DNA from: Terfezia claveryi
Taxonomy: Eukaryota; Ascomycota; Pezizomycetes; Pezizales; Pezizaceae
Reading direction: 5' to 3'
NCBI GenBank assembly: GCA_015179025.1
Contig: WHUX01000021.1
Coordinates: forward strand, 124,001-188,000
DNA length: 64,000 nucleotides
The position numbers and the translations under genes are program-made. Positions 20,171 through 30,739 of this stretch are shown here, in pieces. The number at the start of each line of letters is the position of its first letter. Position 1 is the first letter of the stretch. The notes beneath the pieces are model-generated. The model did no database searches. It had not been told where the DNA came from and was given only the letters and a program-made list of their open reading frames with translations.

Positions 20171-20825
20171 ACAGCATTTCCTCATGGCCCCCCTAACGGG
20201 GCCGCATAGGAGTAACAAGTATTTATAACAAAAAAAAATACCAACAGCATTCAGTGCGGTGTGGTCCCCGCCAACTCCATACGATTTTATCTATCGACAG
20301 CATTCAGTGCTGTGTGGTCCCCGCCAACTCCGTACGATTAAATCTACTGACAGCATTCAGTGCTGTGCGGTCCCCGCCAAATCGTACGATTTAATCTACT
20401 GACAGCATTCGGTGCTGTGTGGTCCCCGCCAACTCCGTACGATTTTATCTACCGACAGCATTCGGTGCTGTGTGGTCCCCGCCAATTCCGTACGATTTTA
20501 TCTTCGGTGCTGTGTGGTCCCCGCCAACTCCGTACGATTAAATCTACTGACAGCATTCAGTGCTGTGTGGTCCCGCCAAATCGTACGATTAAATCTACTG
20601 ACAGCATTCAGTGCTGCGTGGTCCCGCCAAATCGTACGATTAAATCTACTCACAGCATTCGGTGCTGGTGGCCCCCGCCAACTCCGTACGATTTTATCTA
20701 CCGACAGTATTCGGTGCTGTGTGGTCCCCGCCAAATCGTACGATTAAATCTACCGACAGCATTCGGTGCTGTGTGGTCCCCGCCAAATCGTACGATTTAA
20801 TCTACTGACAGCATTCAGTGCTGTA
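20171..20825. repeat. Minisatellite, about 11 units of 51-53 bp, interrupted by a LINE tail
   Basis: Units begin ACAGCATTC(A/G)GTGCTG and run through GTGTGGTCCCCGCCAA to a CGTACGATT core and ATCTA(C/T). Eleven units plus a partial one are readable from 20244 to 20825, and ACAGCATT at 20171-20178 is the start of the array before the LINE insertion at 20179-20243. Two unit types alternate irregularly: CCAACTCCGTACGATT and CCAAATCGTACGATT, the latter containing the 12-bp palindrome AATCGTACGATT. One unit (about 20505) lost its first ~10 bp and two lack one C. The ORFs read across it are repeat artefacts. Confidence 0.95.
20179..20243 (+). mobile_element. Very short LINE 3' end, copy H, inside the minisatellite
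   Basis: The 65-bp insert begins within the terminal hairpin (TTCCT 20178-20182 pairs with AGGAG 20208-20212; inner GGCCCC/GGGGCC), then GTAACAAGTATTTATAAC and an A-rich tail. It is flanked by ACAGCATT at 20171-20178 and 20244-20251, an 8-bp target duplication within the first minisatellite unit. Confidence 0.75.
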
Positions 20826-21101
20826 CACTCCCACCAGCGACTACCATCATGGTGGGGGTTGACTCGCAGAAGGCGTCAACGGATAGAGGGAATATTATGG
20901 AAATGGATTGATTGCTTGATACTGCAATGTCACAGGCTGTTATCTCCTTTAAATATTGTGTTTATTTCCTATGTCATTCATTCTCTCTTCTCTATAAGCA
21001 ACCCAATAATTATTTTGCAACAATTATCTTACCAAGGCCACCGTCTCCAACGCCACCTACCTTTACTTCCCCTTAGCCTCACTTCCGGCGAGAGCGGGAT
21101 C

Positions 21102-21518
21102 ATGGAGGCAGCTGCCTCGAGGAATTTGCAGTTGTTATGGCTGGGGCTAGACAGAAGCTTAGGTATGCCTCTGAGAGTAAGTTCGTGGCAATTTTTTAAA
21201 CATACTCTAACTGGTGCTCCTATTAGGCTCTACCAAAAGTTCGACCATTCCCAGCAATTCTCCCAATTTTTGCGTGGCGGCGGTGGCCGCTTCCGCTTCC
21301 TCTGTTTCAGCCAATTCAGCGGGTTCCTCTAAATCGGCCATTCTTCACCACAAGGCTTTTGAGACCTGCTTAGATCATTTAGTTGCCAGTGGTGCTTTCA
21401 ATGATGATCACCCCCGAAGCGCAACCCTTGTGGTAATTTTTTTATTACTACTTGATTACAGATCCACTTGTTTCTATTACAGACTTGTGCGCAAGAATTA
21501 CACATTTCGCATATTTAA
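21102..21518 (+). CDS. Hypothetical three-exon gene (~100 aa)
   Basis: Exon 1 (21102-21162) reads MEAAASRNLQLLWLGLDRSL. GTATGC, a branch-like CTAAC and TTAG bound a 64-nt intron. Exon 2 (21227-21432) is in phase and reads SKSAILHHKAFETCLDHLVA then SGAFNDDHPRSATLV after a Ser/Ala/Thr-rich stretch. GTAATT and ATTACAG bound a second intron, and exon 3 (21483-21518) adds TCAQELHISHI. A neighbouring frame in exon 3, ARITHFAYLIGTKDYLGLNM, looks more protein-like, so the last junction may be wrong or shifted. It starts about 280 bp after the minisatellite. No family recognised. Confidence 0.4.
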
Positions 21519-21559
21519 TTGGTACCAAGGACTATCTCGGTTTGAATATGGATGATAGC

Positions 21560-22280
21560 GAGTCAGGATGTTCAGGATGAACGTGTTGCTATCAATGAAT
21601 ATGACGGCAGTCTCAGACCTCTTACCTTCTCAGTCTTGTATCTGGTAGCTGTTTCTCGGCGGTGACACCTGGAGCAGGCGGGAACCATGAGCTGCACAGA
21701 CGAAATAGGGATTATCCGAGGCATATCTGGATCCAGTGGTGCAGTACTTGGTGAACAGGATTTGTATTGTGACTTCCTTAAGGGTTCGGGTGTTTCCAGG
21801 AATCAGTTCAAATATGATTTTCCAATTGTTTTTTTGCACACTGTTTCAGGTTTCGTTTGGTTATGATGTATGATTCTGCGTGAATGAAGATTTACTTTAA
21901 TTATTTATACTTTCTTTGAATGATCTCCAATGCTTGTTATATTAATTTCTCAAGAGACTTAAACTTAGACAATACCTTTATGAGTCGATGTGGTGCCGAT
22001 CGATATGCGATTGAGGTGAGAGGTTCTCTCCTATTCATGCACTAACTCGTATCCTTATTTACCTCATACATTTAACAAGTTAACAGAATCAATGCTTGTT
22101 AGGTAATTAGCAAGCTAAGCGAGAGTACTTCTTGCATAGTGTCTTACTACGTTCTAAAGTATTCTAAAAACTTTGAGGCTAGGTTAGGAATCACCTTTGT
22201 TATTCACCAACAATATTCATATTTATTTCATTACTCTCTGGTGAATACCGAACTATTGGGAATTCAGGTTGATTTTAATC
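21560..22280. other. Intergenic, AT-rich
   Basis: Short ORFs only; nothing supported. Confidence 0.4.
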
Positions 22281-22475
22281 TGGAGTTACCCTGAACTATA
22301 CTTAGCACAGCGAGATCTAGGTTAATTACCTGTCGTAAACATGAAATATAGTGATATATATTACTGGACATCTGGGGTTACCCTAAATTAGATTTAGCAT
22401 ACCAAGATATGGATTAATTATAGGTCATAAACATGAAACTTGGGATTGGTATAGTGATATAGTATATTACTAGAT
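22281..22475. repeat. Imperfect tandem duplication, about 90-100 bp twice
   Basis: TGGAGTTACCCTGAACTATA... at 22281 is followed by TGGGGTTACCCTAAATTAGA... at 22373. Both run through TTAGCA, a GAT(C/A)T(A/G)G box, TTAATTA, GTC(G/A)TAAACATGAAA and TAGTGATATA. Confidence 0.7.
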
Positions 22476-23806
22476 ATATTGAGAAATTGATTTGGAGTAT
22501 TGTGCGAGGTGCCCAGGTTAGATAGAACAAGGTGAACTGTGAGCAGAACTATGTGAAACAGTATTATCGTGGCAGTAGAGCCAGGATATTCCGAGTGTGA
22601 GTTGATTGTATTAATCTCTCTAGATACGGGGAAAGCGAGGACTTTAAATACATGAGATGTAGGTAAAGAAAGAGCTTGATACCGTGGTATGAGAAGACAA
22701 AAGTGTGAACATACAGGAGTATTGCGAGCAAACTGCGAAGACAATATACATGCCAGCATATACAAAACAGCGAACGTGGGGTGAATGGGCATTATTCTAA
22801 CAAGTATTAAGTTATATTATCATTCTATACAAAGCTATAGGCTCTTAAGATAAAGAGCTCAATCTAACTAGGACAGTTTTCGACCTAATAACCAAATAAG
22901 AATATCCTGAGATTGAGTTGGTAGGATTGATAGAAAACAATACATAACAAAAGAAACAGTAAAGCAAGAAAAGTAGAGGAATAAATGAAAGTGATAGAGG
23001 AAAGACATATGATAGCTCTCTGTAGGTAAACTAAGCAATAAGGTTGAGGACTATTTAGTGGTTAGGGTATTTCCATACCAGTAGAAATAGGCAGACGCTT
23101 TTAAGCTATAGCAGCGACCATTCCCATTGGTAATTTTCTGACGTCTATAGTAGGGATTCTTCTAGGACAGATTTTACCGCCTTATTATATTCGATCTAGT
23201 TTCTCTTTTTTAAAATATAAAAAGCCAATACTTATACATAGCCCCAGTTAACGAGCCATCCGGGCTCTGGTAGATCCAAGGTTGGGAAAATTAATCTATA
23301 CACACTTGATTTAGATGATAAATTCAGATGCTGAAATACCATATTCTATCACTCCTATCTATACACATTCCATAAGCTATTGGGCACGTGAACTGGACCT
23401 CGTTTGGTTGAGATATAAGACGGAACACTTCAATTTCAGCCACTGGTAAAGTCCACCCTTTCGGACCAGTCATTCTATAGCGAAAGAATTCCTGTGTATT
23501 TAAGCCCCCATATCTCCAGCTATTGACATATCTTATGACCAAACCTGTCCTCTGTCATGAATTTCTCCCTAGATCATCCAAGCAGTAACGAAGCTTGGCC
23601 CTTCTGTACCTTATTTAGCAAAATACTATCCATCGACAATATATTCCCAAAATTTGAGTCTGCTTTGTTGTGTATGAGCCAAAACCGCATAAATAACCGA
23701 GTGAGTTAAACTATCTAGTTCATGACGAGGTGGCACATCACCCCGAGTGTGTACTCGGTGTGGATTATCCAGCCCCTGGGATGCACATGAGAGTTGATTC
23801 AGGGAC
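22476..23806. other. Intergenic, no supported gene
   Basis: The 124-codon minus frame at 22418-22792 overlaps the duplication and looks incidental. About 50 bp near 23378-23410 (AGCTATTGGG...TTTGGTTGAGATA) resemble the flank of the right arm at 25016, so a third partial copy of that repeat may be present. Confidence 0.35.
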
Positions 23807-24240
23807 TCAAGGAGTGGAGGAGGAGGCGGTGGCCTCGGAAGGCCCCAGAAAGTCGGTTATCCTACGCTGAATATCCTGACGCCCGCTTTGAATTTCCAGA
23901 GTCTCAATGCGCTTTCCCTCATGCTTTAGGAAATTAGGACCTCTTGTAGCTCATTGATATTGGCTGTGGGTTCAGCTTGAAGGGAGAAGAGGAGTAATCC
24001 TTCAATATGTTTGAGAGCTTCATGAGGTGAAACCGGAGGAGGCATTGCAAGCAGAATTTCAGCTTCTGGCTCATCGGCTTCATTGGGAAGATATGTTTCC
24101 AGGATTCCATTCTCAATATCGCTGACTGGATCTTCAACAGTTTCAGTAGCTGGATGAACTAAATTGAGTTCGTAATGCAGACTGTGATGGTTGGAGACCG
24201 GCAACTCGAATGCAGTCCAAGATATTCGTCCTCAACTTCC
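23807..24240 (-). pseudogene. Possible pogo-like transposase C-terminus
   Basis: The minus frame down to 23926 reads ...DIENGILETYLPNEADEPEA then VSPHEALKHIEGLLLFSLQA. After a one-base shift it ends EIQSGRQDIQRRITDFLGPS and a stop at 23807. The EAL..IE.L..F block followed by a terminal Q-x-x-I-x-x-F-L (PIP-box-like) is what I would expect at the end of pogo/CENP-B-type transposases, some of which bind PCNA. The DDE core is not visible and there is no ATG in frame, so assignment is tentative. Confidence 0.35.
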
Positions 24241-24247
24241 TGAATAT

Positions 24248-25431
24248 TACCATACTGCACGGGCTACCGGATCATCACGGGCAACCGGATCAAATGGCGA
24301 TTTGGTGGTTTGTGTGCAATTTCCAACCAAATAGGCTCAAACTTTGGGATTATTTTGTATATATATAGTAGTTTCTTGAACAAATCACCCAAGGACGTAT
24401 GCATATTACTGCTCAAAATATATGGCAAAAATACATGATTGCATAGAATAGGGTTGGCCGGAGGATCTGTGAATAGAAAAAGGATACAGGGTATTTGAAT
24501 GGCAGGAATTATTGCTTCCACTTTATAGTTGAGGCCTACATAATCTAGTGATGACCAATCTCTACGAAACTTTTCTCATCCCCCAGATCAGTTGAGGAAG
24601 GGACGCCGGTGAGCAATTTCTTGGAGTATCTTAACCAAATCAGTCCGAAGTCAAGCGTCCGATAGGTCCAAAGGATATATATAGGTAGGAAGGCCATTTA
24701 GATACTCCAGTCATAGTATCTGACCAGATCTAAGTCAGGCCATTCGGTGGGGGCCCACTCTGAATTGGGGTAAGAGTTGAGCTAGGTGTACCAAAAGAAG
24801 GTGGTATCAAGTGTTCGATAGCTCAAAAGAATCATCACAAGGAGGGCAATCCCTTGAACTTATAACAAGCCTTATTTAGCCTAAATTGAGGTGGCTTGGC
24901 ATAGTAGCCATATTAGGCAGAAATAACAAATCTTGGGATATATCAACCGAGAAAAGGTTAACTGATGGCTTCAGTTACCCGAAACATTCTGCTTTCTGTG
25001 TAGATTCTTGTGAGCTATTGGGTCCTTGACTTCGGCCTGGTTTGGTTGAGATACTCCAAGAAATTGCCTGCCGGCATCCCTCCTCAACTGACCCGAGGGA
25101 TGAGAAAAGTTTCCTAGAGATTGGTCATCCCTAGCTTATGTAGGCCTCAACTATAAAGTAGAAGCAATAATTCCTGCCATTCAAATACCCCATATTCCCT
25201 TTCTATTCACAGATCCTATGGCCAACCCTATTCTATGCAATCATGTATTTTTCCCATATATTTTAAGTAATAATATGCATGCGCCCTTGGGTGAATTGTC
25301 CAAGAAACTACTATATATATACAAAATAATCCCAAGGTTTGAGCCTATTTGGTTGGAAATTGCACACAAATCACCAAATCGCCATTTGATCCGATTGCCC
25401 GTGATGATCCGGTAGCCCGTGCAGTATGGTA
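24248..25431. repeat. Inverted repeat with ~408-bp arms and 369-bp loop
   Basis: The left arm (24248-24655) recurs inverted at 25025-25431 with roughly nine in ten positions matching by eye. Each arm carries the same open frame pointing away from the loop (minus 24521-24264; plus, about 25160-25415), including PILCNHVF.PYIL and YIYKIIP.FEPIWLEIAHK and ending HLIRLPVMIR. I recognise no family. It could be a foldback element, or an inverted duplication of a transposon gene adjacent to the pogo-like relic. Confidence 0.75.
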
Positions 25432-25767
25432 TCATCGTTTAAGGGAAGGGGGAAAAATCCATGGACCTTGACTTGACTTGCTAAACAGTTCTCTATTGTA
25501 GACGGTTTAACCCCGGTCTTCCAAGCATCTACAACCCCACCAGATAGTCATGTAGTAGGTTGATAGACTCATAAGGATCTCTATTTGACTGTGTTTCTGC
25601 ATGAGTGAATATGTACCGCATCATTTACCGCCGATAATAAGCCTTCCATGTTCGAATGACCCCTTAATCCATTGGCTAGCTGATATTTGGAGATCTCTAG
25701 ATACAAGCATATGTATAGTGACGAAGCCAAAAAAGCAAGAACATTCTTGTATCCAAAATATACTTAT

Positions 25768-26068
25768 TTACTCTGTGGGACTGGTGGAAATATGCTTGTA
25801 TCGAGAGTACTCTGATATCTCATTGAGATCATTTGCAACCGCATTCCTTCTGTTGATCGCAGCTTCTTGGACCTGCAGGAGTTCGGCCTTGGACATATGC
25901 ACGGGTACTAGAGAAGAAACGGTGACTCCAGCTCTTGCCGTAGAGATATCAAAACTTTCGTCAATATGGGACGCCGTTGCCCTAAGTTGGAAGGCGTGCG
26001 GCGTGCCACAGGTTTACACCAAAGCTTTACCAGTGAGCACTGCCTACCTACCTACCTTCAACAGACAT
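25768..26068 (-). CDS. Predicted small two-exon gene (~76 aa)
   Basis: ATG 26068 opens MSVEG. The donor GTAGGTAGGC (26051 down) and CTTAG acceptor (ending 25982) define a 70-nt intron. Exon 2 (25981-25768) continues in phase as ATASHIDESFDISTARAGVT then a helical MSKAELLQVQEAAINRRNAV...NEISEYSRYKHIST and TAA. It lies 142 bp beyond the ATPase stop on the same strand, so it may alternatively be part of that locus. A 179-codon ATG-initiated frame runs antisense across it (25601-26140), so only one of the two is likely real. No family recognised. Confidence 0.35.
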
Positions 26069-26209
26069 TATGGGGTGCAATATACTAATTCCTTGCATCG
26101 ACAAGTTGCAGGGCAATGTGCGCTTAAATATATTCCCTAAATGCGTCCCACACGTTGGTTGGAACTGGAATTTAGTGCTCGTAAGCTTACAAAAACCGCC
26201 AAAAGCGGA

Positions 26210-28577
26210 CTACCCAGAAACGGCAATTGTCGCCCCACCGTCATGGGTAATTCTCTCTCGAATCTTGATCTGGAACATTTCCCCGTCCATCCTCCTCAGC
26301 GAAACTTCATCTCGCGACTCACTTGTTTCATCTACAGCACCATTGTCGTATTTATCCCTAATCCAGTTGCCCAATAGCCCTGATCCAGATCTCGGCAGAG
26401 AACCACACGTCATCCATCTCTCGCGAGCGCTTGCTATCAAGATTGCCGTCGGCGCAAATACTAAAGCCTCGCCAGTCCTTAATCGCTGTATCTTCTTGAA
26501 GATCTGTTTGGACTCTTTGCTCTCGTCTCCGCCGATACATAAGTGCTTTTGAAGTGCCTTGAGCCAATCAGGACTCACAAACCGGTGAATGATTGTCACA
26601 GAGACCAAGTCCATTAGGCGGGGTGGGAGTGTGGGTTCTTGTGTTGCAATGATGACTCGTACATCCATGTGGCGTTGCTGGCGTATGATTGTGAGAAGGG
26701 TATCCGAAAAGGCGCTGGATGCTGCTGAGGTGGTGCCCAAGTACTATAATTACGTCCATCAAGCTATGTTAGCTCTCCCAAGCGAGCGTAGCAGGGAACG
26801 TAGGGGGAAGATTTCATACAAAAGATGGCAACATGGTCATTCGCAGAAACAGCTACAAATACGTACCTTGTGTGCTTCGTCCACCGCAATGACCTTCGCC
26901 ACCTCAGGGCTGGACTGGGACAGGAACTGACTGATGGCTACATCGAATAACCTGCATGCCAAACCAACGCTAACAAATGGACAAGAAAGATCTATAACAG
27001 TGAGGCCCGCCTCCGCTCCTTCAAAGGCAAACTCAGATGATTCCGTGTCTACTTCAACAAATGTATCGAGCATTCGTAGCCCTTGGCTCAATATCGAACT
27101 TTGCCCAACGTCCAGTAGCTTTTTAAGATCCTCCATTCGCCTTTTGAACTCCTGGTAGTCAAATCCTTCTACACCTTCAAATTCGGCCATATCCCGCAAC
27201 TCCTTGATCACCTGGGACATGTAAAGCGCCGAAGACCCGGATCGACTCACGGTCATCAGGGTGATAATGCTGTTTATGGTGAGTAAACGGGAAGGAAACT
27301 TAAGTGGGTGTACGGTAACGTTTGGGACTTCTTTGTAGGCCGCAGCTAGATTATAGTAGCTAGAAGGAGGGACGAAGACTTTGACCTTTGGTAACTGAGA
27401 TTCTGGAGAGAATATAGCCCGCATGGAAGGCTGCGCAAGATAAGCAGCTTCACAAGGACGGAAGGCCCACCCGGATGTGGACTCGCCAAAATGGAGGACA
27501 AGGACAGAATGTGGGCGGTCGAGCACCCCGATTTGCGGACTGGGAATGAGATAGTTTTCGAGCAAGGTTGCCAGTGTATGGGATTTGCCACTGCCTTGGA
27601 GTCCACAGATGAAAAAGGAGCCAGGGATGTTCGTGTTGAGAAAAACACGCGCATCAAGATATTGCTGTTCCTGGTCCCCTCTCCTCTGACGTAACCTGCC
27701 CAACAAGCCATATTGCAGTGGTCGTTGGCTATAGTCCCTGTTATTCCCGGAGTGTAGAAGCTGTGAGGAAAATAGCAGAGCAGTTTCGACGTCATTCGCG
27801 CTGAGTTCACGAGGGATACTTTTTTCCTCAGAGTCTGAAAGGTCGTCTGGGTCATCTAGACGAAGAAGGGAGAGCGCAAGCTCGCTAGCTCCAGTGATGT
27901 TAGGCAAACTCGGAAGTTCTGTAATAGCTGCAACAGCCTCAGGTCCTGGAAAAGCCTCAGGTCCTACAACGACCGGAACAGCCTCAGGTCCTGGAATAAC
28001 TGGAACAACTTTAGGTCCTGCAACAACTGGAACAAGCTCAGGTCCTACAGCAACCTGAACAGCCTCAGGACCTGGAACAATCGGAAGAGCCTCAGGTCCT
28101 ACAACAGTTGGAACAGCCTCAGGTAGTGCTGGTCGCACCCAAGGAATATCATCATATTCCACCTCGACTGTGGAACTCGTCTCATCTGAGTTCCTGATAC
28201 TGCTTTCTGGCGCGAGGCCTATGTGGATTGGTCTCGAGCTAGTATCCAGTATTCCTTGACTAAGATAGTACAATAATCCTTACGGGAATCCCCCTCCTTG
28301 CCCATTGATTATTAGCATGTGGTTTGTCAGTCGTATGTTATTATACATTAGTAAAGCCTAAGGGCAAGGGAGGAAAAACGTACGCAGACATCCAGTTCAC
28401 TGCCCTCCTGATTAACGTCACGTTATATATTTCTGGGTCGCGAGTCTCAATCAGGCGGGTTTTGAATTTCTTGAGACCAATGAAAAGGCCAGTTTGGGAA
28501 AAACCCAGTGTTAGGAGATTCTCGCGAATCCAGGGTTCGTATTGATCGAATTGTGGTGGTGCAGTAGTAGGGGCCAT
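26210..28577 (-). CDS. HerA/FtsK-superfamily-like P-loop ATPase, three exons, ~706 aa
   Basis: Exons 28577-28384, 28259-26867 and 26743-26210 join in phase across GTACGT...CTTAG (124 nt) and GTACGT...TATAG (123 nt). Layout: an N-terminal ~65-residue helical module; at ~109-180 about seven copies of an 11-residue Pro/Val/Gly unit of the type VVGPEAVPVV; Walker A GLQGSGKS at ~284; Walker B VIAVDEAHK at ~521 (split exactly at intron 2); then VIIATQEPTLPPRLMDLVSV at ~557 and a lattice resembling HerA-type ATPases. The family translocates DNA or protein in prokaryotes; the role of these fungal homologues is not established. The frame is complete and splice sites are good. Substrate and location unknown. 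Confidence 0.75.
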
Positions 28578-29323
28578 CTGTGTAGAGCTAAGTATTGTGC
28601 GAGAGTAACCGTTAGATACTGTGCCTGCGAGGGTGAAAATTGTGGAAATATAAGGATAATTCGTTATGGTGTAGGTATTTATAGTTGCGACACAGATATA
28701 TTGACATCTGTAACAAAAGCAACGAAAAAATGGCTAGCGTCCAAGTCAGGCCACCAATGCTTACTAAGAAGCCGGAACACGGATCTATTCACAGGGCGGG
28801 CACCTACACCTGTGAGAAAAATAAAATAAAATACAACCAACAATCCAGCTCTTCGAGTTCCGTAATTTATCAGAGCCCCCATTTCTCAAATTATTAGTAG
28901 ATAGTGTGCTGTCGTTCATTATTATTGCTGTAAAGCCTTGAGCACTCATTTCAAGGTGATCATGGTATTTAAAAGGCGCGCTGTTACAGACATCGAGTGG
29001 TTGATACAAGGGTTGTACAGTCATGACGGGAAATGTGTCCATGCATGCGGGGAAAAATGTTTTTCCACAAAAGTTTATGTCAATAGTTCAAACTCCAAAC
29101 CAGTAGCGTTGCCAACTTTCCACCACCTGCACACAGACCGAACCATTTAACAATCCGTACCTAGCCAGCAACTTAATATTACTAAATGGTTCATCGATGC
29201 AAAACGGTTCAAGCAATCAAAGCAAATGGTTTAGCGGTGGCCACATAATAGAACTCAGATTGGAGCTCGAATTACTGAACTTCGATACAAATATAACGCC
29301 GGGTCGTCGAGCCACATTATTAC
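28578..29323. other. Upstream region of the ATPase gene, no supported gene
   Basis: Short ORFs on both strands (28679-29150). None has a recognisable domain; the 85-codon minus frame at 28785-29042 is the longest. Confidence 0.35.
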
Positions 29324-29334
29324 AGGAGATATAT

Positions 29335-29674
29335 CTCTCGAGCTCATATCGTTTTGTTTTGTTTGTTGTTAAGGCGCGGGCCTCAGTCAGGCCTCTCGGG
29401 GTCATCTGGCATTTAGCCGGTTAATGACAGCATTGGGGCTCAGTGTCACTTGAGTTATTCATTTCGAGCTCTGCTTTTGAGCCCGCTTCTTCCGATTAAC
29501 TGCCCTTTGGGCTCTTGGGTTTGCTACGCTGCGGTATATAGGCGCCGGACCTGGCAGATTACCTTGCCCTGAATCCACCCGGGGTTCTGGGTGGCTCCTC
29601 ATGGTCCCAGTACTGGGACCGAATAGGAGTAATGAGTATTTATAAAAAAAAAATTTTAAAAAAAAAAGGGAAAA
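29335..29674 (+). mobile_element. LINE 3' end, copy I, with 11-bp TSD
   Basis: AGGAGATATAT flanks the copy at 29324-29334 and 29674-29684. Contents: CTCAGTCAGGCC, TTAATGACAGCATTGGGGCT, GGCAGATTACCTTGCC, CCACCCGGGGTTCTGGGTGG, terminal hairpin CTCCT (29595-29599) / AGGAG (29625-29629) with inner GGTCCCAGTACTGGGACC, GTAATGAGTATTT and an A-rich tail. Confidence 0.85.
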
Positions 29675-29711
29675 GGAGATATATGCTTAAGGAATTCCAT
29701 ACTAGTATTTC

Positions 29712-29790
29712 GTCTTTTTTTTTTTTGGTAATTCAGTACTCGTATTCAAGTTACCTAACCTATGACGAGGGACCGCAACTCCAGAGCGAG
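29712..29790 (-). mobile_element. LINE 3' end, copy K, tail-to-tail with copy I
   Basis: On the minus strand CTCGT (+29765-29769) pairs with ACGAG (+29739-29743) around GTTA..TAAC, followed by GTACTGAATTACC and a T run on the plus strand (about 29714-29726) that is its A tail. Only the terminal hairpin and a little upstream sequence are recognisable. Confidence 0.65.
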
Positions 29791-30739
29791 TCCAGCAAAT
29801 TAATCCAACCCTAGGGCTAAGCCCTGACCTTTCCCCTCTTCCCTAAAAGAGCTATCTAAAAACAACCCCCTCTCTGCACCTGCTTCTCGACCGCTCACTC
29901 ACCACCTCTGAAAGCCTCCCACACTGTCTTACACCACTCCCCATCTGCCTATGCCAGGTGCCTCGGTTTCTGATAGATCCTAAAAGCTTGAGAATCCCGG
30001 CGGTGTTGCAATTTCAGGCCATTGGTATCCGCTTGTCGCCCATCTGCCTCTTCGTTCCCGTCTATCCCGAGTGCACATCAGAGTTTTCTTTTGAGACCCG
30101 GATGCCTATTTCCGTTTTATAACACGGTCCTTGGTTGCAGTCTTATGCCAGCAGCCTTGTAGATGGAAAGTAAAGCTTTACTATCCTATAAAGGAAAGGT
30201 AGAAACTTAGATTCTTGCTGCTTTGGGGTGCAGACAGGGGGCGTGCTAACCAGCTACGGTATTATTCTCTTCGAACCGAACATATCAATTGCAACACCAT
30301 ATTGCAACACCATATCAAAGCAAATGCAAATTAATATTTCTGAAGCTATGCCCATTTCCGCCGATGCTCTGCACCACCGTGCTATGTTGTTCGACCTCAG
30401 TAAACCATTTACTATACCCCAAAACATTTGACAAGATGTGGCCATATGTTGATTCGGTTTATGCAAAGCAGCTGCTGCAAGCTTATGGTTCAGAAATATG
30501 AGCGGAGGTCGGAAAAGCTAGAAGTCAATCACAACTCAAGATGCCGATGCAAGGTCATTAAACGTGAGCATAGCAGTATTCGAGATGCCTACATTTTCAA
30601 TGTCCGAATGAAGGTCTCGCGTCCAATTGACGGTACAGTACAGTAGTTATTATTATGTAACTTGATAAGCAACCCATACCCATGAAATCGAGGAGAGTTT
30701 CATACTGAGATCAGTCCCAAGTGGTTCTTGGTAGTGGAG
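29791..30739. other. Intergenic, no supported gene
   Basis: C-rich 29840-30000, then short overlapping ORFs at 30228-30646. Nothing assignable. Confidence 0.35.

Noticed and set aside
20360..20800. Long ORFs on both strands (up to 146 codons)
   Set aside because: They run through the 51-53 bp minisatellite; units with lengths near multiples of three stay open by repetition.
20244..20825. Possible CRISPR array
   Set aside because: Units are contiguous with no unique spacers, and the genome is eukaryotic.
22418..22792. 124-codon minus-strand ORF with hydrophobic start
   Set aside because: It begins or ends inside an imperfect tandem duplication of AT-rich DNA and has no domain; probably chance.
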